From the NCBI RefSeq assembly GCF_050624435.1, contig NC_134539.1, forward strand, positions 123,177,525 to 123,241,524: DNA of 64,000 bases, in the 5' to 3' direction. Made by a program: the position numbers and the translations under genes. The stretch's first letter is position 1. Each line of letters opens with the position of its first letter. Source of the DNA: Tenrec ecaudatus (taxonomy: Eukaryota; Chordata; Mammalia; Afrosoricida; Tenrecidae). Positions 23,601-37,100 of this stretch are shown piece by piece. The notes under the pieces were generated by a model. It had not been told where the DNA came from and ran no database searches. It worked only from the letters and a program-made list of their open reading frames with translations.

Positions 23601-26600
23601 ATTGACTCAATGGCAGTTGGATATCTGGTTTATAATACAATGTATCTACACATTTTAACCTGATCTTTTCATGTACATAAAAAAATATTTTCCTGGCGAT
23701 ACACTGGCTCCTGTCATTTATAAACTAAAAAGTCTAAATATATGGGAAGTTCATGTTGATTAGAACTGTGCTCCATAGTGTTTTCAATGGCTGATTTTTC
23801 AGAATTAGATGTATCAGTAGGTCTTTCTTCCAAGGCACTTCTGGGTAGGCATTAAGTTCCAACCTTCCATGCAACGTTTAATGCAGCCAAGTGCATTAAT
23901 GTTTGAACTACTAGGGAAGTGTCAAATACTCACATGGGTCTCTTTAAATTGAAATTAATTAAAATGAAATAAAACTTAAAATTCAATTCCTTAATTGTAC
24001 ACATGTGGCTATAGGGTATTGCATTGGATGGTCCAGATGCAGAACATTCCCATTACTACAGAAAATTATTTTGGACAATACAGCTCTAATGAAGGGGAAA
24101 TTTTTGTTAGCATCTAAGTGTGAATAAAAAATTAATATAGCAGTCAAAGAGTCTTAGATGTATGCAAGGATCAACCAAGAAAAAGGTAAAATAGAACAGA
24201 CACAGCTAAGGAATAGTGAAACGACACATTATGCAATAACTAACTTTACTGCCTTTAGCAGTGGGGGAACAAGGAAATTAAAATGTGTGCTGGGTGGTGG
24301 GGGGAGTACGCTAAGGAGATGTGAAGATATCTAAATTAGATGACTGAACTCCCTGGCGTACAGAAAAGGAGTTGGGAGGGTGGGGAAAGCTTGTGTCCTG
24401 TATTGTTCTGGGCAGAGAATAACCAGCTGAGAAATAGGGAGTACAAAATGGTAAATATTAAAAGATAGGAGGTGAAAAATCAAGGAGCATGTGATAGAAA
24501 TCACTGGATGATGGAATGTTGAAATGGCTCCCAGTACACACTAGAACTTTAAAACTGATGGTTACCTCTAGGTTATTCAAATTATATTTTCCATGAGAAA
24601 AAGGCTACTTCCCAGTAAAATCAATGATAAGTGTTTAGGTCATGTATTTTTGTTTCATTTTTAATGTACCCTGTAGCCCACCAAACGGTCTTTTCAGAGA
24701 GAGCACTTACTTCTCTATTAGAGTTGGGAACCACAAGCAAAGCAAGAGGTCTGAATTTGGTATTCTTCCAAAACGTGATGCTCTCTCTCAGAATTAAAAT
24801 AAATTAAAATAAAAGTAGGAAGAATTCTGAGCAGGGGAAAACAGCAAAAACAACCCAAAAGACTGAACAATGTCCTCACTTGAGTGGAGTTTTTACAGTA
24901 TATGTATCAGTCTGTCTCAAATACAGTAAACTATATTGGAGACACATTTATGAGCTAAAAGCAATATGAGTTTATTACATGTTGCAGTTGTCTAAAACTT
25001 GAAAAGTGCAAGGCCTTGCTATTAATGTAGCCTTCGGGAACTCTTCAGATGGAGAAGTAGTGTGGTACTGCTAAGGAGGAAGTCTGGTTTCAAGTCCGAG
25101 CTCTGTCCGAGCTCTAGTACCACCTTGATCAAGTGATTTACATCTGTAGGCCTCCCTCAGTTACCTGATCTACAACAGGAAGAGACAGGAATCCATGGTC
25201 TCAAAGGTCTCTTCCCATTTTAAAGTTTTATGATGTTAGGAGGAAGATATAAAACTAGCAACAAACTGCTTTCGTTGTTCAGTACCACTGAGTCCACTCC
25301 CACTCATTGTGACCCCAGCAGAATTAAACATTCCCCATCTTCATAAATGCTTGAGTCCATCTTTGCAGGAGCCACTGTGTCAATCATCTTGTTGAGGGCT
25401 TTCCTCTTTTTTGTTGTCCCTCCACTTTAGCAAGCATGATGTCACTCTCCAGGGACTGGTCTCTCCTGACAACATGTCTAAAGTACATATGATAAAGTCC
25501 ACCAGCCTTGTCTCTAAGGAGCATTCTGGCTGTACTTCTTCCAAGACAGATATGTGCATTCTTTTGTTAGTCCATGGTACTTTCAAAACAAATCAGCACA
25601 TAATTCAAACACATAGATCCTTCTTCAGTCTTTCTTATTCAATGTCCAACTTTCATATGTACATGAGGCGATGGAAAACACTATGGCTTGGATCAGGCGC
25701 CTCTTAATCTTCCTTCCAATACTTGTGCAACAAATTTGTGCAACAAATTTGATCTCTTGACTGTTTCCATGAGTATTGATTATGAATCCAAACAAGACAA
25801 AATCCTTTATCCATTTATCATGATGCTACCTTATTTGGTTCACTTGTAAGGATTTTAGTTTTCTTTACATTGAGTTGCAATCTATACTGAAGGCTGCAAT
25901 TCTTGATTTTCATCAGCAAGAGCTTCAAGTCCTCCTTACTCTTTCAGCAAGCAAGGTGTGTTATCTGCATATCGCAGGTTATTAATAAGCCTTCCTCCAA
26001 TTAGGATGTCTCATTCTTCTTCATATAATCCAGCTTCTCTGATGATTTGCTTAGTATACAGATTAAATAATTATGGTGAGAAGATACAAACCTGATTCAC
26101 ACCTTTCCTGATTTGATTTTATTTGTTTTTGAGGTTTAAGGCTATTTAATGAACCAAAGAATCAAAACTCCCATCAAACTTGAATAACCAGAAAAATATG
26201 GTACACTTCACGAATTTGCATGTGATCCTTATGCATTCCTATCATTCCAATTTTAGTCTATGTGCTGCTGAAGCAAGCACCTCTCCTGGTTTTAAGCCAT
26301 GTTATACACCCCCCCTCCCCCCGTTGTTCCCACAATTGCTTCTCGATCGAAGTACAAGCTCTGCATGAGCACAATGAAGTGTTCTGGAACTTCCATTCTT
26401 CTCAAGGCTGCCCACAGTTTGCTGGGAGCCACACAGTTGAATGTCTTGGCATAGTTAAATAAAACACAAGTAAACATATTTCTGGTATTCTCTGCTTTCA
26501 GCCAAGATCCATCTGACACCAGCAATGATATCCCTTATTCCATGGTCTCTCCTGAATCCAGGATGAATCTCTGGCAGTTTCCTGTTAATGTACTGCTGCT

Positions 26601-29600
26601 GCAACCATTGTTGGATGATGCTTAACATGATTTTACTTGCTTGTGATACTGAACTGTTCTATAATTTGAGCATTCTGTTGGGTCACCTTTCACTGGAATG
26701 GGTACACATATGGATTTCTTCCAGTCAGGTACCCAAGAAGCTGACTCCAAATTTCTTGACATAGACAAGTGAGTACTTCCGGTGATTCATCAGTTTGTTG
26801 AAACATTTCCATTGGTATTTTATCAATTCCTGGAGGCTTTTTCTGGCTACTGCTTTCAGTATAGGTTAGACTTCTTCCTTCAGTGCCATTGTTTCGTGCT
26901 CATCTGCTACCTTCTGAAATGGTGAAATGTTCATGAGTTCCTTTGGGGACAGTGACTCTGTGCATTCTTTCCATCTTCTTTTGATGTTTCCTGCATCAAC
27001 ATTCTCAAGACAAAGCAAAATACTATAATGAAATGTGCACAGCCCTAGAGTTAGAAAAGCAAAAAACACACTCAAGAGTGTCTTAAACTGAAAGAATTTA
27101 ATAAAAAGTCAAGCACTGAGTTCCAATATTGAAAGAGTCTCTGGGCAAAGCAACAAATTAAAACATGTTTTCCTCAAAGGACATTTTAATCTTCACAGGC
27201 TTTGGTTCTACTGCACAAAGAAAAATAAAGTGAAGTGAAGATTTCCACAATTTATACAAATCTCAAGATTTTTTAACAATGGGTTTTACATTGGGACCAA
27301 AAGGTCAGCATGACGCCACCAGCAGTTCTGTTAGAGAAAAATCAAACTTTCTGCTCCCATAAAGATTTATAGCTCCAGAAACCTTTCAGAGTTGTAATAT
27401 TCTGTTCGATAGAGTCCTATGAGTCAGAATCAAATTGGTGGCAGTGGGTTTGCTTGTTTTTTTCTCTTGGATTTATAATCCTGTTTATTACAATAATTAA
27501 AACAATGTTTCCTCAAACCAACACAGCTTAATGATACTTATCTAAAAGGTATAATAAAACACCTTAAACAGCATTTAGAGACAGCTATTTTAAACAATTT
27601 TCTGATCTTTATTTGGCTTTCTAAAGCTTCAATTATTTGCAAGCCACAATAAAGCCTATGTTGTGTATACTTTTGAATTATTCAGAATATTAGCTGATTT
27701 GTGATCATGACACAAATATATCTACATACTTGCTCAGCACCTGCTCTCAAGATGATGTATTTTCTAATCTAATCTGTAATAACTGGAGTTCAGGTTAGCC
27801 ACATTATCTTTGTGAGAAATATTCCCAGAAAAGAAAAACATTGTTATGCTGGTTATTAAAAAGTGAAGATGCAAAAAAAAGTGAAGATAACTACAAAATG
27901 GATTGTTTACTTGACTTATAGACTTAGCCATTTAAAATACAGAGCAGTGAATGTCGTAAAATCAAATATTATAAAATCATTGGAAAGGGGTCATTTTAGT
28001 TTTTTCCATTTCTCTTATTTTTATGAGGGAATTATATACATTGTAGTTGTCTTAGAGCTGAGAAAACAAGCACTGAGTACAGTACTTTGGACCAGAACTT
28101 ACTATATGAGAAACACATGTATATCTGCTTCATTCCATAAATAAATCCCATGTAAACTATTGCACTAAAAATGAAAACCTTTACCTCTTTGAAATGTGAC
28201 ATCCAATTTGCCAAGGTAAGGTGGGAGTTCCTTAAAAAGATATGATTAAAAGAAAGTTAGCTCTTAAAAAATAAAAATACTTTACCCCAGCCATTACTGA
28301 ATTATCTTTGACATTAATGAAAACCAGAAATTATAGCATCTCAAGTCTCAACCTATGGCAGTTCAATGTTGTCATAAAAGCAGCTTTTTCATAGGCAGAC
28401 AGACCTTTGCCAACGAGAGTGAGATTAAATGATGAAATTTTAGTTTCTTGAGTGGTTTTTGGGAGAGTTACATGATTTCATGTCAACTTGAAGATATATA
28501 AAAGTATAGGGGTGGTGTTCAACCTATCAGTCTGGTCACAGCTTGATGGTGCCTCCTTGTGAGTGTGACTTTCTCATAAGGAGGGTCCTGGGACAACCCC
28601 CCACCTCCCTTCTCTCTCTGCCTTCACCTTCCTGATGGCTGACCCTGATTGCTGCCAGAGCTCTGCCACTGCCACTGGATTCACAAGACCCTGCACCCAC
28701 CAACCAATGATCTTCCTGCATTCTGCATCAGTGCTTGTGACTGCGTGAGTCTGAAGAGGGCCTCATGGACTAGCACTGGACTTACAGACTTGAGCTGGAC
28801 TGTGCTGGTATGTTGTCTTGATAGACAACTACTCCTCGATAAAAATCTCTTTCTCACACATAACAAAAATTAAATAAAAGTGCTTTACTAGCTTACATTT
28901 AGAAAATAAAGATTTGCTTCCTCAAAACATAAAAGAAAAAACACTACATGTTTACATACAACACCCTTTAGAGAAACCTCTTCTACCCACCCTCTATTGC
29001 CCTTGAGTTGACTCCAACTCAGAGTGACCCATAGGACAGAGCAGAACTGCCCCATAGGATTTCCAAGGCTATATATCTTTATAAATAGTAGACTGCCACA
29101 ACTTTCTCCTATGGAGTGGCTGATGGGTCCAAACTACCAATCTTTCAGTTAGTAACTAAACTACAGCACTATGAGGACTCCTTACAACCTTCTGACTAGT
29201 AAATTATTCCCCATAATGACCTTCCTTTTATTGCCTACGAAAAAGAAACTCTGTTCTTTAAATATTTTAATAGGCAAATATACAGAATCAACCATTTAAA
29301 GAAAAATGTACTATCACAGAGAAATATCCTTAAACTTACTAGTACTCAAAAAAATCATAATAAAATTTCATCTAGCAAATTAGTAAAATTTTGATATTAT
29401 AATGTCCAGTAATGGCAAAGGTACAGCACAATTGGAATTATTCTGACATCTTTTAAACTCTTAAAAAAACAAACTGACAATAAGAATTCACTGCCATTAA
29501 GGTGATGCCGACCCCTAGCGACCCTATAGGATAGGTCCGAACTGCCCCCTGTGGATTTCTGAGACTGTAATTCTTTACAGGAGTAGAAATCCCATCTTTC

Positions 29601-32600
29601 TCCTGAAGAGCAGCTGGTGTTTCAAACTGCTGATCTTTCAGAAAAGATCACAGCCCAAAGCATAACCACTACGCCATTAGAGCTCAAGCTAACAATAGCA
29701 AATTGCAGTATATATTGTTGTTAGGTGTTTTTATAGTATTACAATAGATACTAAGACACTATATTCGCAACTTTTTACTCAATAATTTCCCTTCTGTGAG
29801 TTTAATAAGGAATTAATTTTAAATACTGTACAGAGAAAATTTATCTTTGGGTAAATACCTTTAATAAATAAAGTATTTTATAAATGTATTTATAATTATA
29901 TTTTAAGATTAACTGTATACAAGGTTTTTTTTTCAATCGCCATTAAGTCAATTCTGATTCATTGCAATCCTGTAGGAATAACAGAATTGCACCTTTGGGT
30001 TTCCAAGGCTGTAAATCTTCATAGCACCGGTTCTCAACCTGTGGGTAGTGACCCCTTTGGGAGTTGAACGACTCTTTCACAGGGGTCGCCCGATTCATAA
30101 CAGTAGCAATATGACAGGAATGAAGTAGCAACAAAAATAATTTTATGGTTGGGGGGTTCACCACAACATGAGGAACTGCATTAGAAAGGTTGAGAGCCAC
30201 TGCCTTATAGGAACAGAAAGCCTCACCTTTCTCCTGCAGAGCAGCTGCAGTTAGCAACCCAATGCTGCTAATCCACTGCACCACCAGGGCTCCTTAAGCA
30301 GTACGCTGCTAACTACAAGGTCAGATGTTCAAAGCTACCACCTGCTCGTTAGGAAAAAGATGAGGCTTTCTACTCTAAACTTAGAGGAAACTTAGAGGTG
30401 CAACTCTATCCTCTCCGTTGGGTTACTATGAGTCAAAATGATTTGATGGCAATGAGTTTGGTTTTTTACATAAGCTGCAAGGTCAGCAGTTTGTAACTAC
30501 CAGCCAGAGGGTCCGTAGAAGAAAGACAGGGCTTTTTACTCTTGTAAAGAGTTAAGTTTTTGGAAATTCATAGGATCGGTATGATTTGGTATCAACTCGG
30601 TGGCAATGAGTTTGGTTTTAGTATATTAAAGTAAATAATAGAAAAAAATTTACACGTAAAGATGCTCAGTATAGTACATGATAGTGAAAATCCACAATCC
30701 CCAAATGTTCAACAAAAGAATGGTTAAAAACAACAATATATCTACTCAATGAGATAATTTATAGTGATTTTCAATGTTTATGAAAAATACCCTTCAGACT
30801 ATAATATTAATGTGTTTAAAAAACAATATGCATAATACACAGTGAGATTACAACTCAAACAAACACAAAGTGTATTCTATTAAAACAATGTTTTCTCTGT
30901 GTTTAAATTAAGTATTACTTTTCCTTATTTTTTCAGTATTTACTATAATTAGCATATAACACATTACAATCAGATTTTTTAAAGGGTCCGTTCTTATACT
31001 TGGACTCATACGAATTTATATCATTATTCTGAACCAAATAAACTGTCACCTATTTCAAACAAGTACTTACACAGTACTTGATGTCAGAGATGTTTACATT
31101 GACTCCAGTTGATCTCTTTAGATTTTCATCATGTGATACTACAACTTGTTCATCTTTTGTGATATGGCAGTCCAATTCCAGCATATCAGTTCCAATTGTA
31201 ACTGCACTGAGAAGATAAAAAGTAGAATAATGATAAGCATACTAATAATTCTGAAATATAAGTAAGCACTTAGGTTACATTGTTGTTGTGTGTTATCAGG
31301 TTAATTCAAACTCATAAGACTTTTTGTGTCAGAGTACAACTATCCCATTGAGTTTCCTAAACTGTGGTCTTTAAGGAGATACTGCGTTAGTCTGGGTACA
31401 TTAGAGAAACAAATCCACAAAAAACTCCTATGTATGAGAGAGTTTTATATAAAAGGTAAGTGTACACATGAAAACATCCCAACCCAGTGCTGTCCAGGCC
31501 CACAAGTCGAGTATTAGCCCATATGCCTGACACCAATCCACAAAGTCCTCCTCCATTTCACAAAACACACACTATGACACCGCCTGCAGGAGGAAAGCCG
31601 AATCAGTGAACGTGTAAGCATCTCAGTGCTGGCAGGGGTCTCCATGCGGCTGCTCCAGCACCCAGGGTTGCATCGGGATAGGTCCATGTGGCTTCTCCTC
31701 AAGGTTGGTTTGCAGGAAGTGAGCCTTGCCAGCTGAAGCAGGGAACTGGCTAAGGCAGCTGCACCCAGGTCCAACCATCAGAAAGCAAGAGACCTAGGAA
31801 CTAGAAAGGTGAGGCTCACCGAGCCATTTATCCCTCCGCCCTCCAATTAACCCCACATGTGGTTTATCAGCCAAGTTGGCACAATAAACTTTAACTATCT
31901 CAGATACGTTCCCACATCTTTTTTCCTCAGAGCCCCTAGGTAGGTCATGAGTTGTAGTTTGCCTGTAATTTGTCCCAAATGGGACAAATGTATCTTCTGT
32001 TTTGTGTTAACTTAAAATTGATATAAAAAGAATACTACACCTCTATTACATATATATTTTGTAATTACTAGTAAAAGTTTCTTAATGGTTTCTCAAATGT
32101 GTGGTGACACATTTGGTTGAAAAAGAAAGTGGTTTGAGGGAAATGCACAAAACCAATGATGGGAGCCTGGCCATTCCAGAGCTAAAGATTATAAAATTAC
32201 AAAGCTGGAAAAATTGCCTTTGGAGTAAATAACTTCCCCATTTTCTAACACTTTACCTACTTCTGATAGTCTAATCCAGACATCCTCAACTACGGCCCAC
32301 AGGCTACATGTGGTCCCACCGAGAACATTTATCCGGCCCACTGGGTGTTTTTGCCCCATTTGTTTTTTTACTTCAAAATAAGATATGTACAGTGTGCATA
32401 GGAATTTGTTCATAGTTTTTTAAAAAAACTATAGTCAGGCCCTCCAACAGGTCTGAGGGACAGTGAACTGGCCCCCTGTTTAAAAAGTTTGAGGACCCCT
32501 GGTCTAATCCCATCAGCCACCCCACCCTCTAAATCCTGATGGCCATCTGCTATCTAAAGTCTCATATTCTGATACCTCACAGAGGTCCATCTGTGTGTAT

Positions 32601-34101
32601 TTTCATACCCCACCGGTCAGTATCCTAATCTCTACCAGTTAGAGGAAAACAAAGAAAAAGCATGGGTCCTCAATATAAAATGTAAAATTTTCTTCTAAGG
32701 ATATTTATCTTTAACAAAGAACATTTTTGCCAATTTTGTGTTTATTGAAGTCATAATTGAGTAAAAATAAAGTCTAAAATAAAATATTCAAACAAAAAGT
32801 TTAATTGGTAGAATTTTTCTGTATTTTTATATTGTCTCAATTATTGTTAATTGAGACTATTTTTAGAATGTTTAAGAATTACATGAAAGGGAGGAAGGGG
32901 GAAAAATGAGGACCTGATGCCAGGGGCTTAAGTGGAGAGCAAATGTTTTGAGAATGATGAGGGCAATGAATGTACAAATGTGCTTTACACAATTGATGTA
33001 TGCATGGACTGTGATAAGAGTTATATGAGCCCCTAATAAAATGATTTAAAAAAAAGAATTACATGAAAAATGTTGTCCACTTATTGTATATTTCTCTTGG
33101 TAACAATGAAATTTTTAAAAATGTCCAGCATCTGTAAATGAATCAATGAGCAAGATATAAATTACCCTACTAAAATTATCTGTAATTTGCTATGTAAATA
33201 ACTAGAACTGAATAATTTTGTATCACTTTGGCCTTCAAAATTTCTATAATATGCAGGTACTGCAATTAAAACAGCAGGTATTTTATAGCTGAGTTTCTGA
33301 CACACAAATTGTAGACACAAGAAAAAATTTAGGGAAGCCAAGGTTTCTACATTTCCAGAAATAACAAAACAAAAAAAAGTCATACTCTAAAGAGAGTATA
33401 GACAATTACACATAAATAGACCCTAACAATTTACAATGGACCCTTTGCTGAAGAATTTGAGTCTCATTAAATTCTCATAACAGTGAGGTTGAATTATTTT
33501 TTTCTATTCCACAGATAAGAAAGTTCGGATTGTATAAGTATACCTCAGAGATACTGCAGGTTCGTTTCCAAACCATTGCAAATAAGGTTGATTATCCCAA
33601 TAAAACAAGCCATTTAAACTTTTTTGTTTCCCCAAGCATATAAAAGTGATGTTTACAGTGTGGCAAATTAAGTGTGCAACAGCATTATGAAAAAGTTTGA
33701 GTCATTGTGAGAATTACCAAATAAGACACACAGTAAACACTTGCTGTTGAACACTGGTGCATGCCAACAGACTTACTCACTGCAGGGTTGCTACAAACCT
33801 TCAATATAGTAAAAATGTGTATCTGTGAGGTACACTAAAGCAGTATGCAATAAAACAAGAAGTGCCTATATGAACCACATTTTTTTAAATTATGAAAACC
33901 AGGTCACTGATTAATTACTTTGACTGTCTGCCAACTTACCCTTCCAGCTATTGTTAATATAATTTGTTTCTTTCTCTTAACTACGCATGTTAATACCACA
34001 GGGACTTAATTGTCCTATGGGTATTTACAAAAGCAGCGTGTTTTAATAACCTAGTTCTATTAGCCCTTAAGAACCAGATTTTAAGTACTCAAGGCCTTAG
34101 C

Positions 34102-34143
<42 letters not shown>

Positions 34144-37100
34144 CGTGTTTTAGGATTCCTAATTGTAGCTCCATGCTTACTATGGAGAGGGTTCATCTCT
34201 CTTCTGTTACTATCTTGCTTTGTTCTTGAGTGCCCATTCTACATCTCACTCAATAAGCCACTTGTGAAGTCCTACTAGTAACAGACCCTGGGTCAGGTAC
34301 CCAAAATTGAGACATGAAAAGTTTCCTGATTCTGTGGCGTAAAAGAGCCACATTCATGATCTAAAGGAGATGATGTTTGTGAAAGCATTTTATAAACCAC
34401 ATCAAACCACTTTTTATTTCATTATGAGATACAGCTCTCCTTATCAGTCTTAATTATTCTTTAGCCACACTCTAACATGATGAAGTCATTTTCCATTTAT
34501 TTCTTTTTAAAATAGTTTTATATTAGTACTTCATCCACACGTCATACAATTCAATAGTTCAATCATAACAAGAAGAATGGTACAATTATCACCATATTTC
34601 CATTTATTTCTAAGGTCCTTTTGTTTTCCTGTACATACCTTGGCCATATAGCAATCACATTTCCCTTTGGTAAATATTTAAGTCCCAAAATATCTGTCGT
34701 TTCAACTTTCTTCACATGTACAATTTAGTGACACAGTGCATGAAGCTTCTATCTTAAATTCAAATATTTCATTTTTTAAAATGGCTTTTTTTTCCTTCTA
34801 TCAAATGTTTCCTGGTATGGAATGAATTGCATCTCCAAAAATATCTATTAAAGTCTTGGTCCTTGAGGGAAAACTCAAGAGAAGAGCGTAACTGACCAGT
34901 GATGGGAGCGAGACCATGAAGTCCCCAAAGAATCTCGATTGTCGACTTCTGATTAGGGGGCAGCACTTGGCAACCCATGTGAACTGGTTGGGGATTACTC
35001 ACAAGGGGCCACACTGATAGTCTAAAGGTGTAACACTAGACTGCTCCGTCCCTGACTGCAGGAATAGCAATGGTGACTTTTAGGATGCTCGCCTTTCAGA
35101 AGGAATGCTGAAGATTAAAAAGGGTGTACGTGTTGTTAGGTATGCAGGACCCGGGATATGTAGGCCTGAAAGAAAGAGAGACTGGACTGATGCTTTATAA
35201 CATGTCCTTCTCTTTATTTAACAGAGAGATATTCATCTGCTCTGTGTCAGGATCCCTGCTAGACTTGTGGCTATCTTATATAATTCATTCATTCATTTAT
35301 GCATTTATCTATACAAGACAGGCAGGTTAAGCAATCTAGGAGAAGCAGCAACTGGATCAATGGTTCCTGGGGGCAGTGGAGGGGAGACAGGGAGAAGTAA
35401 GCAGTGAACCAATAATGATGGGTACAAGCGAATAGTAAGTGTTCTAAAATTGATGGTGAGGAGAATGTATCTTTTCTGGTCATGTTTGATTAATCAAATT
35501 GTATCTGAGAGGAATTACTGAGAGGTGAACGATGGGGAAACATAATAGTGGGGTAAGAGGGAGAAAAAAAGAAGAAAGCATATATATGTAACATGTGTAT
35601 TTGTTTATATACGTATATATATGCAAAATGCAACAAAGAAGCAGATGGACTTTGGGCCTCTTACCTCAGTACAAGAATGGTTTGTTCTAATAATATGGCA
35701 TTCTATGATACTCACCTTCCTGACACGATTGCTGAAGACAAAATAGGTACATTAAGTAAATGTGGTGAAGAAAGCTGATAGTAGCCAGCTACTATGTTAT
35801 GGCATCTGTGGTCTTAAGGGAAGCAACAAAGCCCACATGGAAGAAGCACACCAGCCAGTGTGATCATGAGGTGTCCACGGGATGGGAAGAGGTATCAGAA
35901 GTTTAAAACCAAGCAACCAAATTGATGTGAAGGGGCCTGGATGTAGTGAAGACCCAAAACCCACCTATGAGATAATTGGATAGTCTCTCTCAGAAGGGCC
36001 ACATGGAAGGGTTGATAAATCCAGGGTGCAGTACAGTACTGGTGAACCAAATAACTATCCTCTAGTTCTTTAACATTTCCTTCACTTACTATTATGATTT
36101 TTATTTGTTTTACACCTCATTAATCATGTTAGATTTGCATATGTTCATTTTATATGTATCGTTTGGTACATTAAAGTCAAGATAGATAACCCTTCAGAAA
36201 TAGTAACAGGAGTAATGGTTACGTGAGAGTAGAAAATGGTGGGGAAATGGGGAGCTGATAGCATTTATGACCCTATAACCCCACTCAATGGGATTGAACA
36301 GAATTATATGTGAATGGATATATCGGATTGTGTAAGATATAGGAGGGAAAAAAAACTATTATAGAAAAAAACAAGAAGGATTCCTGGGAGAATGGTGGGG
36401 GAGGGAGGGGACAAAGGAGAGTTGATATCAAGGAGTTCAAGAAGAAATTGTTTTGAAATTGCTTGTGGTAGCACTGCTCAATGTGATTGAACTATGGAAT
36501 GTCATATCTGTAAGAGCTCCCAAGAAAATGATTTTTTAAAATAATAAAAATAAGGCTTTAGACATGTAGTTGAGATCTTGGCTAGAAACAGAGGGTTTCC
36601 TTTATTACGTGCATGGAGTTGCAGGGTATAAAACCCCTTTGCAGTGAATGATTTGGCCTATGGTCTTGGTTCTGAGAGTAGAACCACAGCTGAGGCATGT
36701 GAGTGAGGTTGACTCAACTAAGAGGAATGGCCTGGAAGTTGATCTTAACTAAGCCTCGGGGGTTGTGATGAAGACTGACTGCCTGCCCACGAGGCATGTC
36801 ACGTGAGCTTTGGCATATAAAAATGGTCAGCTAAGGGATCTTGTGCTTTCCTCAGCTATGATGTTTGGTGGGATTACTTAGCATAAATTTTCAGCCCAAC
36901 TAATTAGGGCAACCTGGCCAAGGAGGCTGGCAGAGGTAGGTCCACATATTAAGACCTTCACCCGCAGCACAAATTGGGAAGCCTGTGAAAGATTCATCTT
37001 TTCCATGCAATTTTTTCTAGTTCAGGAGATGTGCAAATGAACCCCCACTTGTTCTGGTATCTTTCTGCTGCTTGCTAAAAGCAGCAAAAACTACTCTCAT

